This document shows positions 22,500 to 51,808 of a stretch of DNA of 64,000 bases, in pieces; position 1 is the first letter of the stretch, and every line of letters starts with the position of its first letter. Position numbers and translations under genes: made by a program. Below the pieces are notes generated by a model. That model did no database searches. It was not told the origin of the DNA and worked only from the letters and a program-made list of their open reading frames with translations. The stretch is from Brachyhypopomus gauderio (lineage: Eukaryota; Chordata; Actinopteri; Gymnotiformes; Hypopomidae): the NCBI RefSeq assembly GCF_052324685.1, contig NC_135222.1, positions 577,501-641,500 on the forward strand, in the 5' to 3' direction.

Positions 22500-25383
22500 G
22501 TAGGAGCTCCGCGGCGGAAGCGCCTGGGCCTGGTGCGGCCAGCGCGGCTAACTGGCTCATTTATCGACATTTATCGATCGTTTATTAACGTTCACGCATT
22601 GACTGGCTAGTAAAAATTATAATTGTAATTCTAACTTAAATATTTTAATGTTTTCTCGAAATGCTGGTACGTAGAGGGCTGTGGGTGGTTGTAAGTTGCT
22701 ATCATAACGGTGTTAATGCAGGAATGTCACCGTCCTCCTTGTCTGGACTGGTCAAGTTCAGGTCGTTTAATCCCTCAGATCAGGTGGAGTGTGGTCTTCC
22801 TTCACAAGGACAGGGTGAGCTTTGGGGACACGGTAGCTCTGCGTGTCTGACATTGTGTGTTTGCAGGTGTTCTTCAAGGCAGCCAGCGTGAAACAGGTGG
22901 ATGTCCCGACTCTGACCGGCGCCTTCGGGATCCTCCCAGCCCACGTCCCCACACTACAGGTGTTGCGACCTGGGGTGGTTACCGTCTTCAGCGAGGACGG
23001 GTCTTCGTCTAAGTATTTTGGTGCGATTTTGCTGTCTGTGTTTGTGTGTGTTCTGATCTCTGTATATCGAGTAGTCTGTGCTTAAGATGAAGGATAAATC
23101 CAGGTTCTACACCTTGAATTGAAATGAGCATCTCTGAAGATCTGGCAAGCAGTGCTGCTTTCTCTGAGGCACCTCAGGGCCGTGTTGTATTGAGAGAGAG
23201 CAAATCCCCCTCCTTCAGCCATAGTCTTGTCCGAATATATGTTGTGTGACCAAAGGCTGCATCTTTTCCCCGTTCTTTATACTACAGAAGGGGAAATGCA
23301 CACAAGCAACCCAGCAGCTTGACACTCACAGTGCTGTTTGTTGATGTAAGTAAATGATCTGGTTATCTGGTCATTTCAATAATTTTTGGTGTGTTTGATG
23401 TGTTGTAGTGAGTAGTGGCTCAGTCACTGTCAACACCGACTCCTCCGTGCAGCTGCTCGCTGAAGAGGCCGTGCCCTTGGACAGCCTGGATCTCGCTGTA
23501 AGCAAAGCCCAGCAAATGATACGCTTTTATATCCATTATATAAATTGGTGTTTCCATGTTCTGGACCTCGAGTTCCCCAAACAACACAATTTAGTGTCTT
23601 CTTCCAGCATACCAGCGAAGAGTTGTTGGTGGTTGTTCTGGAGAAAGAAAAGCATACAGAGCAGGCATGCTTCTTGGGGACGGATGTATGTCTTTACCGG
23701 ACACATCTGCCAATGCATTTTCATATCACATCAGTAGTTTTGTGAATATAACTACCATTTACCGACCACTTGTACATAATTGTTCTAAGTATCCTAAAAA
23801 CAGTTAATGTGTTTAGTGAAAATGAAAACCTGTTGTCTGTACAATTGAATGTTAGAAAATTTGGATTCCTCATAATGAAATCTCTCATAATGAAATCTTG
23901 TTTGGTGGTCCACTTCACTGCAGAACAAGACAATATATTGACTGCTTATCAAAAATGCTTTATTAGCATTTTCAGTACTGACCTCAAAGAAAGCCAAAAT
24001 ATTTAAATAAGGTTTCTAATATATATATTTTTGTTTCATCCTGATCCTCACATCAGGGCTGCAATATTTTTAGCTTAGCTTTAATATATTGTATGATATA
24101 TCACAATGACAATACATAGCAATATAATGACATGAAATAGTTTCACTATTTTATTATGTCTGACTAGGAAGTGTGTATGTAAACATGGCAAAATAGATTA
24201 ATTTGTGTTCTTTACACAGTATAAGTTAAAATAATTATTAAATTGTTGTTTATTTTTTCTTCTTCTATGATGTCAGTTTCAATAATGAGATCAAATGCAT
24301 CTGACAGATTTTAGATTATTTCTCATTCACAAATTCCTGTTGACAGTCAGAATGCGCCTGCCTGTGTATCTACATACGCTCAGGCCAGATGAACTATTGC
24401 ACATTTCAAACTTGGCCTCCAGGCTTCTGCATAATTGTGAAATCCTTAACAGATCTTTAAATTTCATTTTTGCAGTGTTGATTTCAGTGGTGTTTGCAAT
24501 CAGTCACATCTTTGGGTTTTGTTTAATGATTGCAGTGGTTGGAATTGCTGGATTTTTGTAGCACAGGGGACTTTGGTTTACACCACATCCCTCTTTCCCA
24601 ACCTTAGACTCGAGGGCAATTTTGTGTGTATGTGTGTGTTTTTCTCAGCATGATTTTAAATTGCATCCCCACAATTGTTTTCGCTATTGAAATATCCCTT
24701 TTGTAACTGTCACCATCTAAAGTCCATAGATGGCCTTGTCATACCTCTTGATGTTGATAGTTTAATAACATGGTAGAAAAACTTGGACCTTTCATCTCGA
24801 GAGAGAGAGAGAGGGGTTTTTTTTTTCCAGAAGTTTAGTCCATAGAAACAAATGACTTTTTATTCTTGCCAGTGATGGGAGTGCTCAGGGTCTGTGCGGT
24901 TAATAAGGAAGGAAAGGTCAGTCCTCGTTGAAGTGGAGCAGAGGAGTCAAATCCCCACTGGGAGACCTTTAACTCCCAGCAATGTTTGGCCTTTACAGCG
25001 GTGTAATCGCCACCATAACAAATGTCCCTCACAGGAAAGAGGCCATGCTAATGTGCTCTGCTATTGGGGGGATGTTGCTCCTTGCACCCCTCCCACAAAT
25101 ATTATGGTTCTTTAACATTTTGTTTGACCTCACAAAAAGAGCTTTTTTATCTTTGTGAAAAGTAATGTCCAGACTGTAACTCATCACATGCCGGGAGGGG
25201 GGGGAGGAAAGGTCGACTTCATATGACGATAACGATGAATCTTTCAAATCCGTTGCGTAGGTAGCGAAAGCTAACCTAGAGAAGGCACAGGCGGAGCTGG
25301 GCACCACTTCAGATGAGGCGTCCAGGGCAGAGGTCCAGGTCAGCATAGAGGCCAACGAGGCCATCGTCAAAGCCCTGGAGTAA
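22380..25383 (+). CDS. atp5f1d: atp5f1d, ATP synthase F1 subunit delta (4 coding exons)
   Basis: Subunit delta of the mitochondrial F1 central stalk (equivalent to bacterial epsilon). It sits with gamma and epsilon at the foot of the rotor and couples proton flow to ATP synthesis at the inner membrane. Coding exons are 22380-22499, 22867-23020, 23409-23497 and 25261-25383, together 486 nt or 161 residues; the human protein has 168. Residues 1 to about 22 (MIAARLLLRRAGPVLRPARA) are arginine-rich without acidic residues, a mitochondrial targeting peptide. The N-terminal beta-sandwich (about residues 30-120) carries TGAFGILPAHVPTLQVLRPG and VQLLAEEAVPLDSLDLA. The C-terminal helical hairpin holds AKANLEKAQAELGTTSDEAS and ends IVKALE as in human. 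The ATG is used because the targeting peptide begins there; an earlier in-frame TTG is not a start. Intron 3 is about 1.8 kb. All splice sites are GT-AG. Confidence 0.97.
22867..23020 (+). CDS. atp5f1d: atp5f1d exon 2
   Basis: The acceptor is TGTTTGCAG. It encodes VFFKAASVKQVDVPTLTGAF, then GILPAHVPTLQVLRPGVVTV, ending SSSKYF plus one base at TTTG|GTGCGA (phase 1). GAFGILPAHVPTLQVLRPG is a hallmark of the delta/epsilon family. Confidence 0.97.
23409..23497 (+). CDS. atp5f1d: atp5f1d exon 3
   Basis: The acceptor TGTTGTAG completes a valine codon. It encodes VSSGSVTVNTDSSVQLLAEE, then AVPLDSLDLA, at the donor GCT|GTAAGC (phase 0). It matches human SSGSIAVNADSSVQLLAEEAV. Confidence 0.97.
25261..25383 (+). 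CDS. atp5f1d: atp5f1d exon 4, stop codon
   Basis: The acceptor is CGTTGCGTAG. It encodes VAKANLEKAQAELGTTSDEA, then SRAEVQVSIEANEAIVKALE, then TAA. The human helical hairpin has the same spacing and the same KALE end. Confidence 0.97.
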   Translation, partial: VAKANLEKAQAELGTTSDEASRAEVQVSIEANEAIVKALE

Positions 25384-25740
25384 CGCTGCCGTGGGATCAG
25401 GTACGGGACCCTGCACCCCCCCCCCCCCCCCCGCCATGGCTGCTGATGGCCTGCACATGTCTGATTACTAGCAGGTCTTTGAGGTGGTAGTGGGGTGCTT
25501 GTTAAAGTTGCCCATTTTTCTAAATTTGGTATAGTGAATACTTGTGTTGTGTAGCATTAACTGTAGCAGACTCTGGTTTGCACATTTGTCTGTCTTCAGG
25601 TTGGAAGTTGATGTGGAAAAAAAAAAGTCTCCATCTTTGTCGATTTCCCCGTCCCAAGAGGTGTCAGTAACTACATGTCAAGCTGATTACGTTGTACAGT
25701 GGATGAATATACCAATAAATGTATTTGGAATTAACTGCTG
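25384..25740 (+). other. atp5f1d: atp5f1d 3'UTR, possibly spliced
   Basis: Seventeen bases after the stop codon there is a donor-like GATCAG|GTACGG (25400/25401). A good acceptor, GTCTGTCTTCAG, ends at 25599. AATAAA lies at 25714-25719. A 3'UTR intron that holds the poly-C run (25416-25432) is plausible. An unspliced 3'UTR to the same poly(A) site is the alternative. Confidence 0.45.
25714..25719 (+). terminator. Candidate atp5f1d poly(A) signal
   Basis: AATAAA about 330 bp after the atp5f1d stop codon, the first on this strand after the gene. Confidence 0.5.
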
Positions 25741-28700
25741 TTTGGAATTAATCTCTAATGCTGAGACATTTACCTGTAATTTCCTTAAGGTCTTTATGCC
25801 TTTCCATTTCAGTGTGATTGTGCTTAGACATGATTACTAATTCCATGTAGTTCCATTAAATGTCAAAAGGGGGCAGTATGGTTCTGTGGAAACCCTAACC
25901 CAAGTTAATTCCTTTCAGATTAGTGAGTTTATTTAAGGCACTAATTTCACTCAAAAATGTCAGGGCATGTAATCAGATTTTGCTGAGCTACATGTTAATT
26001 TACCATGTTGCATTTCCAGTTGAAAAACGAGGAACGCCTCTTCCCTTTGTCTCGTATTACACTGACCTCAGACTGTTGCGGTAGTGCCAGGGGTACAGCC
26101 CATTGAAACCGGACTCTTATGTGAACTAAATCTCTGGGGACTTCCTTAGATGTACATTAACTTCTGTAGAGCCATGATCAAGTGCTGACTGGAGCTTTAA
26201 AAGACAAAACCGCAGGGGCTCTTATTGGCGTTAAGAGATCTGTCAGTGTAGCATGCTGTGGCTTGCGTCTGCCTTCTGCACTGGACTATTATACAAGGTC
26301 CTCACGAGATCCCGTTGTGCTATAACTAAAACATAGTGAACACGGTGCTTCAATATAAGCTTTGTAATGAATGTCTACCCCTGATAGGTCGTTGCAAGGC
26401 AATATAGTTTGATTATAAGTCAAGCAGTCAAAGTTTAAATGTCGTAATGTGAATGCGGTCATATGAGCTGTCTTATGCAAGATGAATGTGTAGATGTTCA
26501 TCTGTAATGAGACAGATACCCTGCAAAGAAAGATTGCATTTGCATTTGAGGAAGCATAGCAGATTCACTTCACAGGATCCTTTAATTCAGACAGCAGCAA
26601 CATCACAGCAGCCTCTGTCTTCACGCAGCCCTGTTGGCACGTTACATAAGCCGATTCACTGAAAGGATCCTTTCTGTGGTGCTGGTTTGGGGTATCTGGG
26701 CCATCAATGCTAAACAACTTTGCTGCAGGCCATAATGTGGTAGAGTTTAGCTGGTCACCACATAAATGTCGGGTCAGGAAGTGAGCAGCACCGTTGGAAG
26801 GAGGGAGGGGTTGCTTCTCTCGTCTTATTGCAGCTACGTCGTGCCTGTGAATCACTTCTGTGCAAGTTGCTTCAAACGTATTTCTAGGAATTCTACTGAA
26901 CTGTGGGTTCTTGAATGGAAAACAAACTGTGCTGCCAGTGCTGGGGTTTGGAGGTTGTCATGCTGATGTTAAACCAGAATTGTTGTCTGGGCTGTAGAGG
27001 CACTGGTCACCCTTTAGAGGGTGGAGAGCTGTGTGATCCTGCCCCTGGTCCCAGGGGCCTAACTGCCCCAAGATCAAATGCCACTGTTGATACTCTGTCA
27101 GCATTGCCCATTGCTGCCTTGTGTGTTGTGTTCTAATGCTGGTATTGCTTGTGTGTGTGTCTGAGTGTCAGGACGGAGACATGTGAACCACACAGTTGTC
27201 CTGTCTGTGCACAAAGGGCAGCAAGATGCAGTGTTATAAACAGACCTGCCAATCATATCAAAATGAACTTAAATCAGCGTTATCCTCTTGAGTAAACGCT
27301 TTTGTTAACAGGTGGGTGTGTGTCTATGCTAAAAGGGAAGTGATCTCGTAATAGTGTAATGGTCGTCTTGGATGGGACGCTTCTGTATCCTTGGGACCCT
27401 CGTTAGAATAATATACAACCTGGCGTAAAACTAACCTTTAGACAGAGGCCTACCTGCTCAGAGAGCTAGTTTGTGCACGCCAAAGAGTTGCCACAGAATT
27501 ATTCTTCAAGCAACCCTTGCTGGCATGTTCAGTTCCACCTTGATCTTGGCTTACGTTCTTGTGACATGTTTTCAGAGGCCACCGCAATTTGACTAATAAT
27601 GAGTTCATTATTACTGGAAATTAAAACGTCTGTGTGGAAGAGTAAGCCGCTCCCGGCGCGGGCCGGGTCAGGGTGGTGCCTCGCCAGGCCCCGCCTGACT
27701 TGTGCAGTTTTGCTGCCGGGCCCCACGTCCTCCCTTAGGCTCACCAGCGAAATCTGTGGCAGTCTTGCATTCCAGAGCACAAAGTGTCACATTCCAGCTG
27801 AGCGAGGCGGGCGGATTGGTGGGGTGGTACGAAGGACGTGAAGCCACGACTACGGGGCTCGGTGGCCGACCACCGTCAGCCGGGGAGGTCACGTGACCGC
27901 AGCCGTGCTTGGACTCCAGGAGACTCGGTGGTGGTAACTTTAATGAGTGCTAGACAGTAATCGATGGAAGGAGGTGGTGAGTCATATTTGCTAAATACCA
28001 CCCCAAAGTTCAACATATAAAATTCCACACTAAAAAAAAAAACAGAATAGAATTAAATATGAGGTAAATTCCATACGCCTAAAGTTCATTTCGTTGTCTC
28101 TCGTGAAGCAAGTCGTGTGCAGAACAAAGCTGGACTGGAGTAAACTCTTTGTACCTAACTTGACTGTTGACGCCCACAGTCTGCCCCCAGTTGCAACATG
28201 GCTGTTTTTATGGCAAAAGGCTGCGTTTTCCAGGCAGTCTCGCACGCTCTCCTCCTCTCCCACCATCACCGAGCCTCCCTGTCCATCTGGAGGTCAACTC
28301 TGATTGGCTCTCTCCAACACAGCTCTTGTTCCCCTGCCTGTGTTTTTTTTTTTTTCTCTGAACTTAACCCCGCCCTTCGGCCCCAGACCCAGTGGCATGT
28401 CCACTGTAGCTTTCGCTGCAGTTCAGTGTATTTCACCATGGAAAACTCTACTGTCCCCCATACACTGTGCTTCAATGTATTAAAAATGTTTATGATCCCT
28501 GTTCTTTTCCTAATGACTCAATAGACTCTACATACATGAAATATAGAACCCCAGATGATAATTTACCAGCATTATGGTCTTAACGCTAATTAATTAAAAA
28601 TGCTTAGGTGGAAACTAACAGTATTTGTGAGTCACTCTCCTTCTCTCTGTCATAACCCGAGCTAAAAGCTGAGTTTCACTGCTTTCCTTATCACATGTCT

Positions 28701-31700
28701 CTGTGCAGAAGCTCTTGGAAAATGCTATCAGGCTAGTTTCCATCGTGAACCGGCTGAGCAGACAAGCTTAGCTCCTTTTACACGCTTGTACTGGTTCAGG
28801 CAAGACCCGGATTCCACGGCAAGCCTTCTTAGCTGCATGCAAATGAGAGTTACCTTGCAGGCTCAGGCAACAGATGGCACACCAGGGTCGGCCACAGCCC
28901 CACAGGCAGGCCTATTGATCAAACCCTGCTGACTGGCTGGTATTAGGTTCATGTATGTAATGGCAGGTGGCAGAGGAGAACAGCGATGACGTTGGACGCT
29001 GACATTTATGGAGCACCCGGTGATGGCAAAGCATGTTGACGTGGGCTGTTCAACATCTGAGCTAATAGCTGAGCCCCTTCCATCGCAGGGAGGAGCACAC
29101 CCTCAAACCACAGGTCACCAAAGGACAGCGAACTGACTGACACGCACCCCACCCAGGGCCGCTCATGCAGCCGCCCGTGCGTGCCGTGACTGTCGTGCTG
29201 GAGAGAGTCCCCGAGGACCCTCAACCTTCCTGCGGTGCTGACGGAGACCGCGGTGAGACTCCGAGGGGCTTCGCGGACGGACGGATGCGAACCGCCGCCA
29301 GGAATCTTCCGGCCGAGCGCCACGAGGAGGATCGAGGAGAACGGGCCTGCCGTAACAGAACCCCGACGCTTTGCGACAGGACGGCTGCACGGAGTGCGTG
29401 GCCTCTCTCTCCCACCAGTTCCAGAACGCTGATCCAGCACTTAAGGGCGATCTGGAAAACAGACTGTTCAGACTAGACTAGAACGAACCCCAAATAGATC
29501 CCAGCCAGGATTCTTGGAGCCATTTGAGCACGGCCACGTATCTACAGCGTGCCACGGGTCAGCGGTGACTGCGCAGCTTTGCGTCAGTAAAGGAGGAAGT
29601 TTGGTGGGGAATTACGGATATAGGAATCCAGCAAATGCTGTAATCTCTGACCTTTGCACCAGACACTTGATGCATGTCATTCGGCTGGTCAGTCCTTGAA
29701 ACTGTCATGGTGAGAAGGGAACACGTTGGAATGACTGAGTTGAGTAATATTAGCTTTGCATTATAAACATTTTTTTATAAAGTTAGCACCAGATAGGTCA
29801 ACAAGATTATAAAAATAGACACGTCATGCTAATTAACTGTGAAGCAGTAGTTGACCTGTTGCTGCCAGTGTCATATAACATGAGCAGTAATGATATACCA
29901 AACAGGACTAAACATAGCCAAGGTAATTCTGAAAATCTTCTAAGAATCCCTACCCCAAGATATCATTTTTAAATATCGATGACAATGGCATTGACTGTAA
30001 ACAATGCGATTTGCTGCTGTTGCTGTATTTGTAGAGTGAGTGCTCTAAAATGCAGTTTTGTCTTATGATGACCCCAGCTTAGTCACGAGTTGGGCTACAG
30101 CACTTGTTAACAACTGTCTCACAGTTGGTGGAGTCACAATGGTTGTGAATCTTGAAGAGTAAGAATGCCGTGGCAGCGTTAGCATTGTTTTATATGTTGT
30201 AACTCCTGAGATTTTCCCAAAAAGAGAAATGTTTTGCTAAATAAAAATGAGACATGGAATCTTCTTTTCTCAAAAAACTAGTGCCTTGATGCAGTATCAA
30301 ACAAACTGTAAATAAAATGGGCGGAGAATTTTTCTTTTTCTTCCTTTCTTTCTTCAGATTGTTTTTTTTCCCCTCATCTGTAGTCTTTTCATCTGTACTA
30401 GATTTACAGTTTTGTTGATTTCAACAAATTATATAAGAGCAGAAAGAAACTGAGAAGCAGAGTGAAACTAATTTGCCTGTAGATTAAAACTGTTCCTGTG
30501 GGCAAAAAGGATGTTATGCAATTGCCCAAACAATTCTGTTCTCCAAATTATTGGAAACAACTCTGAAGACCATTACTATGAGCCTCCCCCCCTAACCTAG
30601 CCACCCACACACCCACCCGCATGCACACACCCCACAACCCCCACAGCCCCCACACACTCGGCCCCACCCTCCTTTTCCCAGAACAGGATCCTGCTATGGG
30701 ACCACCTGTGTGTCGGCGGCTCATTCCCAGTCTGTGCAAACGCGCGGGTGACTCATAATCCACGACTGCGCGAAAGAAGAAAGGGACGTGGATTCGTGGA
30801 ATATTTATTCGGAACCACACATAATATAGTAGCTTTTACCACCCCGCTTGGTTTACAAAGACCAACTGCGACAGATCAGGGTGCTCAAACGACCCCTTTC
30901 TGAGAATAACCCATGGCAAAATCCCCGACAGCACTGTTCATTCCCATTAATACCGAACGCTTTAAACGTATTGATGAGCCTTATGTAAATATTTACTGGA
31001 CGCATGAGGCTCACATAAACAGATGTACGAGTCTGAAAGAGGAAATAACCGCAGGCTTGCTGGTAATTGGGCCGGGGGTGGGGGGGAAGAGGGCCAAGCA
31101 ATCTGGGCCAGAGAACTACGGGAATAATAACGCCGTAGTTCAGCGGGTTATATTTAGTGTCTGAGTGGACGGTACCGAGTGAGTGTCCGGCGGTACAGAT
31201 GGAGTGAGTGTCTTCACTGGCCGTGGAGAGGAAAGACGTGACTGGTGATGGCCTTCTCTGTCAATGATTAGATGAGGGGGCACAGGTGAAATGTCAGTGT
31301 GTCGCCGTGTCGCTCTCCAGAGGCAATGTTCGGATTAAATTAACCGAACGTGGGACGTTGCTAATCCAGGCCAACGCAGGATTAGCGAGAAAGAACTCGG
31401 GAGCATGTGGGTAAATGTGTGTGGGTAGGTGAGTGGGTGGTGGATAAGTGTCTCTGGAGAACAAATACTGTAGACCAACCGACATTTGATACTTAAAAGA
31501 TCGTGTCTTAACACATCTCCTGTGGTTCTGTTACCGCCAGAGGAGTCTTCAAAGGAAATATTCCGATAAAGGGTTCTGAACCGCATTGTCCATTGTTCCC
31601 ATTGGCCATGTAGTAAAGCTTCATGGAAATGTGCAAGTCTCGACAATCAGTTTTTTGTTTGTTTGTTTGTTTGTACTACTTTGTCATGGTTTCACATTGG

Positions 31701-33249
31701 GTTCATGAATTAAACTATTTCGGCTACCAAACCTGGAACATGCAGTTGTGTCACAGTTTCTTTTCTCTCGTTTTATTCAGCTCTAAAACATTAGGCCGTG
31801 TTTAATACTTACATTATCTGTTTCCGCACTGTTATGACTTAATAAGGTAAAAGTTCGAACCCGGAAATAAATTATGTATGAAAACTACATTCCTGTAATA
31901 TTCATCAGTGTTGCTATACTACCTTCATCTTGTTGAGGTTGACACAGGTGTGTTTTTTTTTACATTTCTTTATGATTCAACGAAGAGTCACTACAGAATA
32001 ACCAATGTGGTGGGCTGACATATATGTGGGTGGTAAGAATTACTCTCTTAGGCAGGAATGCTGCTCACCCACATACATACGCCCTCTTGTGCCCCCACAC
32101 ATATATGTGTGTGTGTGTGTGTGTGTGTGTAAACAAGGAAGTGCATATTATATTTTAAATAACATAATATTCAAATTCAGCTCTGGTATGGGAATAATTT
32201 AATGGCCATGGTGGAAAGACTACCTGCATCCTTCTGCCCTGCTCAGAATGGAGCCAGTCCTATGTGGTACCCCTGGCTACCAATGCTAGATTACATTCTT
32301 GTGCTAGTAGTGCATGAGTGCATCTGAATAAAGAGAAACCCTTAACACAACTTTGTATGACATTAGGGAGCAAGGTAAAAACCTTCAAACATGCATTTGT
32401 GGAATCATGTCTTAATTTTCTTACCAACCCTCAAAAGAGTCTTTTTCTAGAATATTTATGTTTAGTAATATGTTAATTTACATTATAGCCTACCTAAATA
32501 GTGTTTTTGGTTTTGGGCCTATGGTAATCTATAGCAATGCTAAAAGAGCTTTTCGGCTCTTTCTGGAAATCATCTAAATTGTTGAATGTGCAAAGGTGAT
32601 TGAAGGAATACTGTGATTAATACTTGTGGAAGTAAATATGGAATAATATTTTACTTGATTTTTCTTTTTCACAGTGCATTGCCCAATGTAAAAGCAATAC
32701 ATTGCTTCACATGTTCATTTCAAATTATGTAATGTTGTGTTGACGTTTTATAACTCCAGTAATTTCCAGCTGAAGTTAAGAAATTCGAGCCTATTCGCAA
32801 TAATTGTGACGTCATACACTGATGACTTTTCCACGTTTCGCCATTTCTTATTTAATTGATGTTGTCAAGCTGTATGCAAGCTGTATACTGTAACTGGGAT
32901 GTTACAGTAACAATCAGACTATTGTTTATCTCCGTGTTCTCGTGTATCCAGGCAATATGTTTTGCTGCCCTGGTTGCTTGTTTTTTCTTTTTCAGATATG
33001 TCGTCATGACTGGTTACTCCTCTTACATCTCATAGGCGTTCTCTTCTTTTACTAAACGACTTCTTAAGGTGGTTCCCTTTAGTGAGTTTTGCTTGGGAAT
33101 AAAAAAAAAACACATATATACGCTCGTATTAACGCCTATAGTGATTATAAAATATACTTGCAACATGATAAAACAATCTTATTGGACTTCTGTTGTATTA
33201 CTACTTTTGAGAATGGAGTCGAAGGATTTGTTGGCACATCTACCTTAAA
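25741..33249. other. Intergenic region between atp5f1d and midn
   Basis: No gene recognised. The region is AT-rich, except for a CpG-rich patch at about 29160-29420 and another GC-richer patch near 27640-27900. The stretch 30900-31090 has low repeat content and a mixed composition that could mark a conserved non-coding element; an alignment would be needed. Confidence 0.5.
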
Positions 33250-33605
33250 TCACACGCTGACGTCGCAGTAGCGGACTCCACCCACTCTGTAGGGAGCCTA
33301 GTGAGATCTCACCTCGACTCCGACGTTATGAGTGCACTTGTCTGTAGGTTACAGCGAGCAAAGCACTCACGCTGGATCTGACCTGGAATACCGGCTAAGA
33401 GGATACACACAGCCCACATCAGCCGCACATACCACATACGTGGTGTCAAGCCAAACTGTAAAATTATTCACTTTGGGGACATAGACTACTGTCGTGGATC
33501 AATTTGAGCTAATTACAGATTTTACGCGATACATGCCAAAACTGGGGAACGTTGAGAATTTGGAAACTTTGTTGCGGAACTTTGAGGTTTTCGCTACTAT
33601 TATTG
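33250..33605 (+). other. Candidate first exon upstream of midn
   Basis: TGACGTCG (33258-33265) lies ahead of about 350 bp that end in a strong donor, TATTG|GTAAGT, at 33605/33606. An ATG at 33533 opens 24 codons (MPKLGNVENLETLLRNFEVF then ATII) into the donor in phase 1. That phase does not fit midn exons 2 or 3, so it would be a non-coding alternative start for midn or part of a separate RNA. I do not recognise the peptide. Confidence 0.3.
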
Positions 33606-35090
33606 GTAAGTCGATTTGTCTCCAGTGATGCGCCTCAAATGGTCTTCGTGCTTCATACAGTGGTTAAACCGTTTGTGTAAAAGCCAGATATAAGATTTTA
33701 ACTGCTGCACATGCTGATCAAAATATCTTACAGCTTACAGTAGAAACAAAATGAAATAAAACAAATGTTTGGTGATATTCAGTGGTTTTAGATGTTTTAA
33801 TTATTTGGACACCCTATCATATAATAATCGACAATCGTTGCGATATGACTGGACCCTGGTCGTGTTTGTCTTAAATGTTTATTTTACGATTTGTGGTAGA
33901 TTCGTTTTTTGGGGGAATGGTCTATATAAATAGATTGTTTAAATATGATGAAGGGAAGTAAACATGCCTGCTGTTTCCTCATGAACCAGGCATCAAAGAT
34001 TAGACTGCTATGCTCTGATCCCAACGATGGACGCTGTGACATGTAACCATTGACAACCACATATAGGCTCTATTAATTGTGTATATAGTGGAATTAGAGA
34101 GACATGTGCGTCCTCTTACCACGGGTAGGCGATCGAGCGTCTCTCTTGCTTTCGGGAAACTATTTCAACCACTATGCGAATAGACCAGTGTGATACTGAC
34201 TATACTGACAATTTCCTCTTGTGCGTTTTGCACCGTCGCATATATATATATATATGCGCATGTGCGTGTGTGTGCGTATTTTGTCCCTAACATTATAAGG
34301 ACTGAAGGTCTGCAGACGTCCAGCGACACTGCATCATTCAGTTAATGCCACTAAAGTAGGCAGGTAGTAGTCATTTGTTCATTCTCTTTGTGGCCCTGAA
34401 TATATAATAATGTATTATTATTATTATTCGTTTTCTCCATTACAAGCTCCCTACTACGACAGGTATCTAAAATCTCAGTTTCGAGAATCGAAGATATCCT
34501 AAATTAATAACCTGTTTCACGACAGGGTATCTAAGCCTGAATATCACTGACATTGTTCTATTTCTGGACTAACAATCATTTTTAGACGACATTGATTAGT
34601 GACGTAAGTGTCCAATTCTGTAGCTTGCCCAGCCTTGAGTAATCTACAGTACAAAGTGTCCTTAGACGACGAATACGTTTTTACTGACATGCATGATAAT
34701 GATTACCGTAATCTGTGTTGGTTAGTTAAATTGGACTCGTCTCGTTAGCTTGTATACTATCAGATGAGTAGTATCGTAGTACATGTACAAGTTCTACCAC
34801 CTGAAAGTGTTTAGTTAACCCAAACCTATCCTCAAATAATCTGAATAGTATCCTACTCGGGATTATTTTGGCACCATGTCAGCAATATGCGACCGTACCT
34901 AAATGCATATGAATAGTAGTGAAACAATCGTGGTTATGCTGGGTCCCTTTTGTTATTGTAGCAGTTCACATTATGAATGGTTTAGAATTGCCGGAGTGGG
35001 CCGGCACTCCGGTGTTCCTAAGAAGATTAAGCCTCGCCTACTCAAATGGGATTCGTCCTCAATGAGGAAAAAGATGTGGGCCAGAGGAAG
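33606..35090. other. Sequence upstream of the midn promoter
   Basis: AT-rich, with short TA, GT and ATT repeats (34235-34275, 34409-34428). If the 33.25 kb exon belongs to midn, this is the intron. No coding exon seen. Confidence 0.4.
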
Positions 35091-35260
35091 GGGGCGGAGC
35101 CTGTTCTCCACGTGGGTGTTGACGTCGCCCCGCAATTGGCTTAAATAATGACGTCTTGGCTCGCGCCTCCTTTGATAGGGCAGAGCGGCAGCGCTGTGGG
35201 CGTGACCGTAGCGCTGTGGGCGTGATCGTAGCGCTGAGCTACAGTGTAACGACGCTCAGC
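35091..35260 (+). promoter_or_regulatory. midn promoter
   Basis: In order: a GC box GGGGCGGAGC (35091), E-box CACGTG (35109-35114), TGACGTC (35120-35126), an inverted CCAAT (35135-35139), TTAAATAA (35141-35148), a second TGACGTC (35149-35155), then 2.4 copies of a 20-bp unit GCGCTGTGGGCGTGACCGTA starting at 35191. Two cAMP-response half-palindromes 29 bp apart fit the known stimulus-induced expression of midnolin. GTGGGCGTG resembles EGR/KLF sites. The start site is expected near 35170-35200. Confidence 0.65.
35191..35238 (+). repeat. 20-bp tandem repeat in midn promoter
   Basis: Units 35191-35210 and 35211-35230 differ at one base; a partial third copy follows. Each full unit carries GTGGGCGTG. 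Confidence 0.9.
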
Positions 35261-35721
35261 CGAAGCGCTTCTGTCGACTTTTCTTCGCCCGAGAAGCGAA
35301 CGTGAGGCGTCGCAGGTTCTTACTTTGTCTGTAGGATGATCTCCTCGGCTTATTGAAATTGTGACAGTTATTACAGACTACAGAGCGCAGGATGTGCGTT
35401 TTATTTTGTAGGTATTGGACTCGATATTTGTATTTATAAGGATCTGTCCGTTGTGCTTGGCTAACGTAAAATACAATATTTAAGAACCGCCTTTTAAGAA
35501 TCTGGATAGCCTCCCGTGGACTTCAACATATCTACAAGCAGGAATAACCGTTTCATCCGCATACTTTCTGGGAATATTTTCGCCTTTATCTACACTGGAG
35601 CGACGAGGAAGCAATAACGGTTTCTTCCTCTGAAAAACAACGGAACAGCCCCGGGAGGACTAACCATCTCTCTCTGCACGCCCCGCGCCGGTTTGTCTCC
35701 TTCCTTTACGCAGGCTATCGA
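35260..35721 (+). other. midn: midn 5'UTR
   Basis: About 0.5 kb between the promoter motifs and the start codon. It holds short upstream frames, including ATG ATC TCC TCG GCT TAT TGA at 35336 and another ATG at 35392. If this leader is unspliced, upstream translation could dampen midn expression. TTTTGTAG|GTATT near 35410 is a possible acceptor, so part of this may be intron. Confidence 0.5.
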
Positions 35722-51808
<16,087 letters not shown>

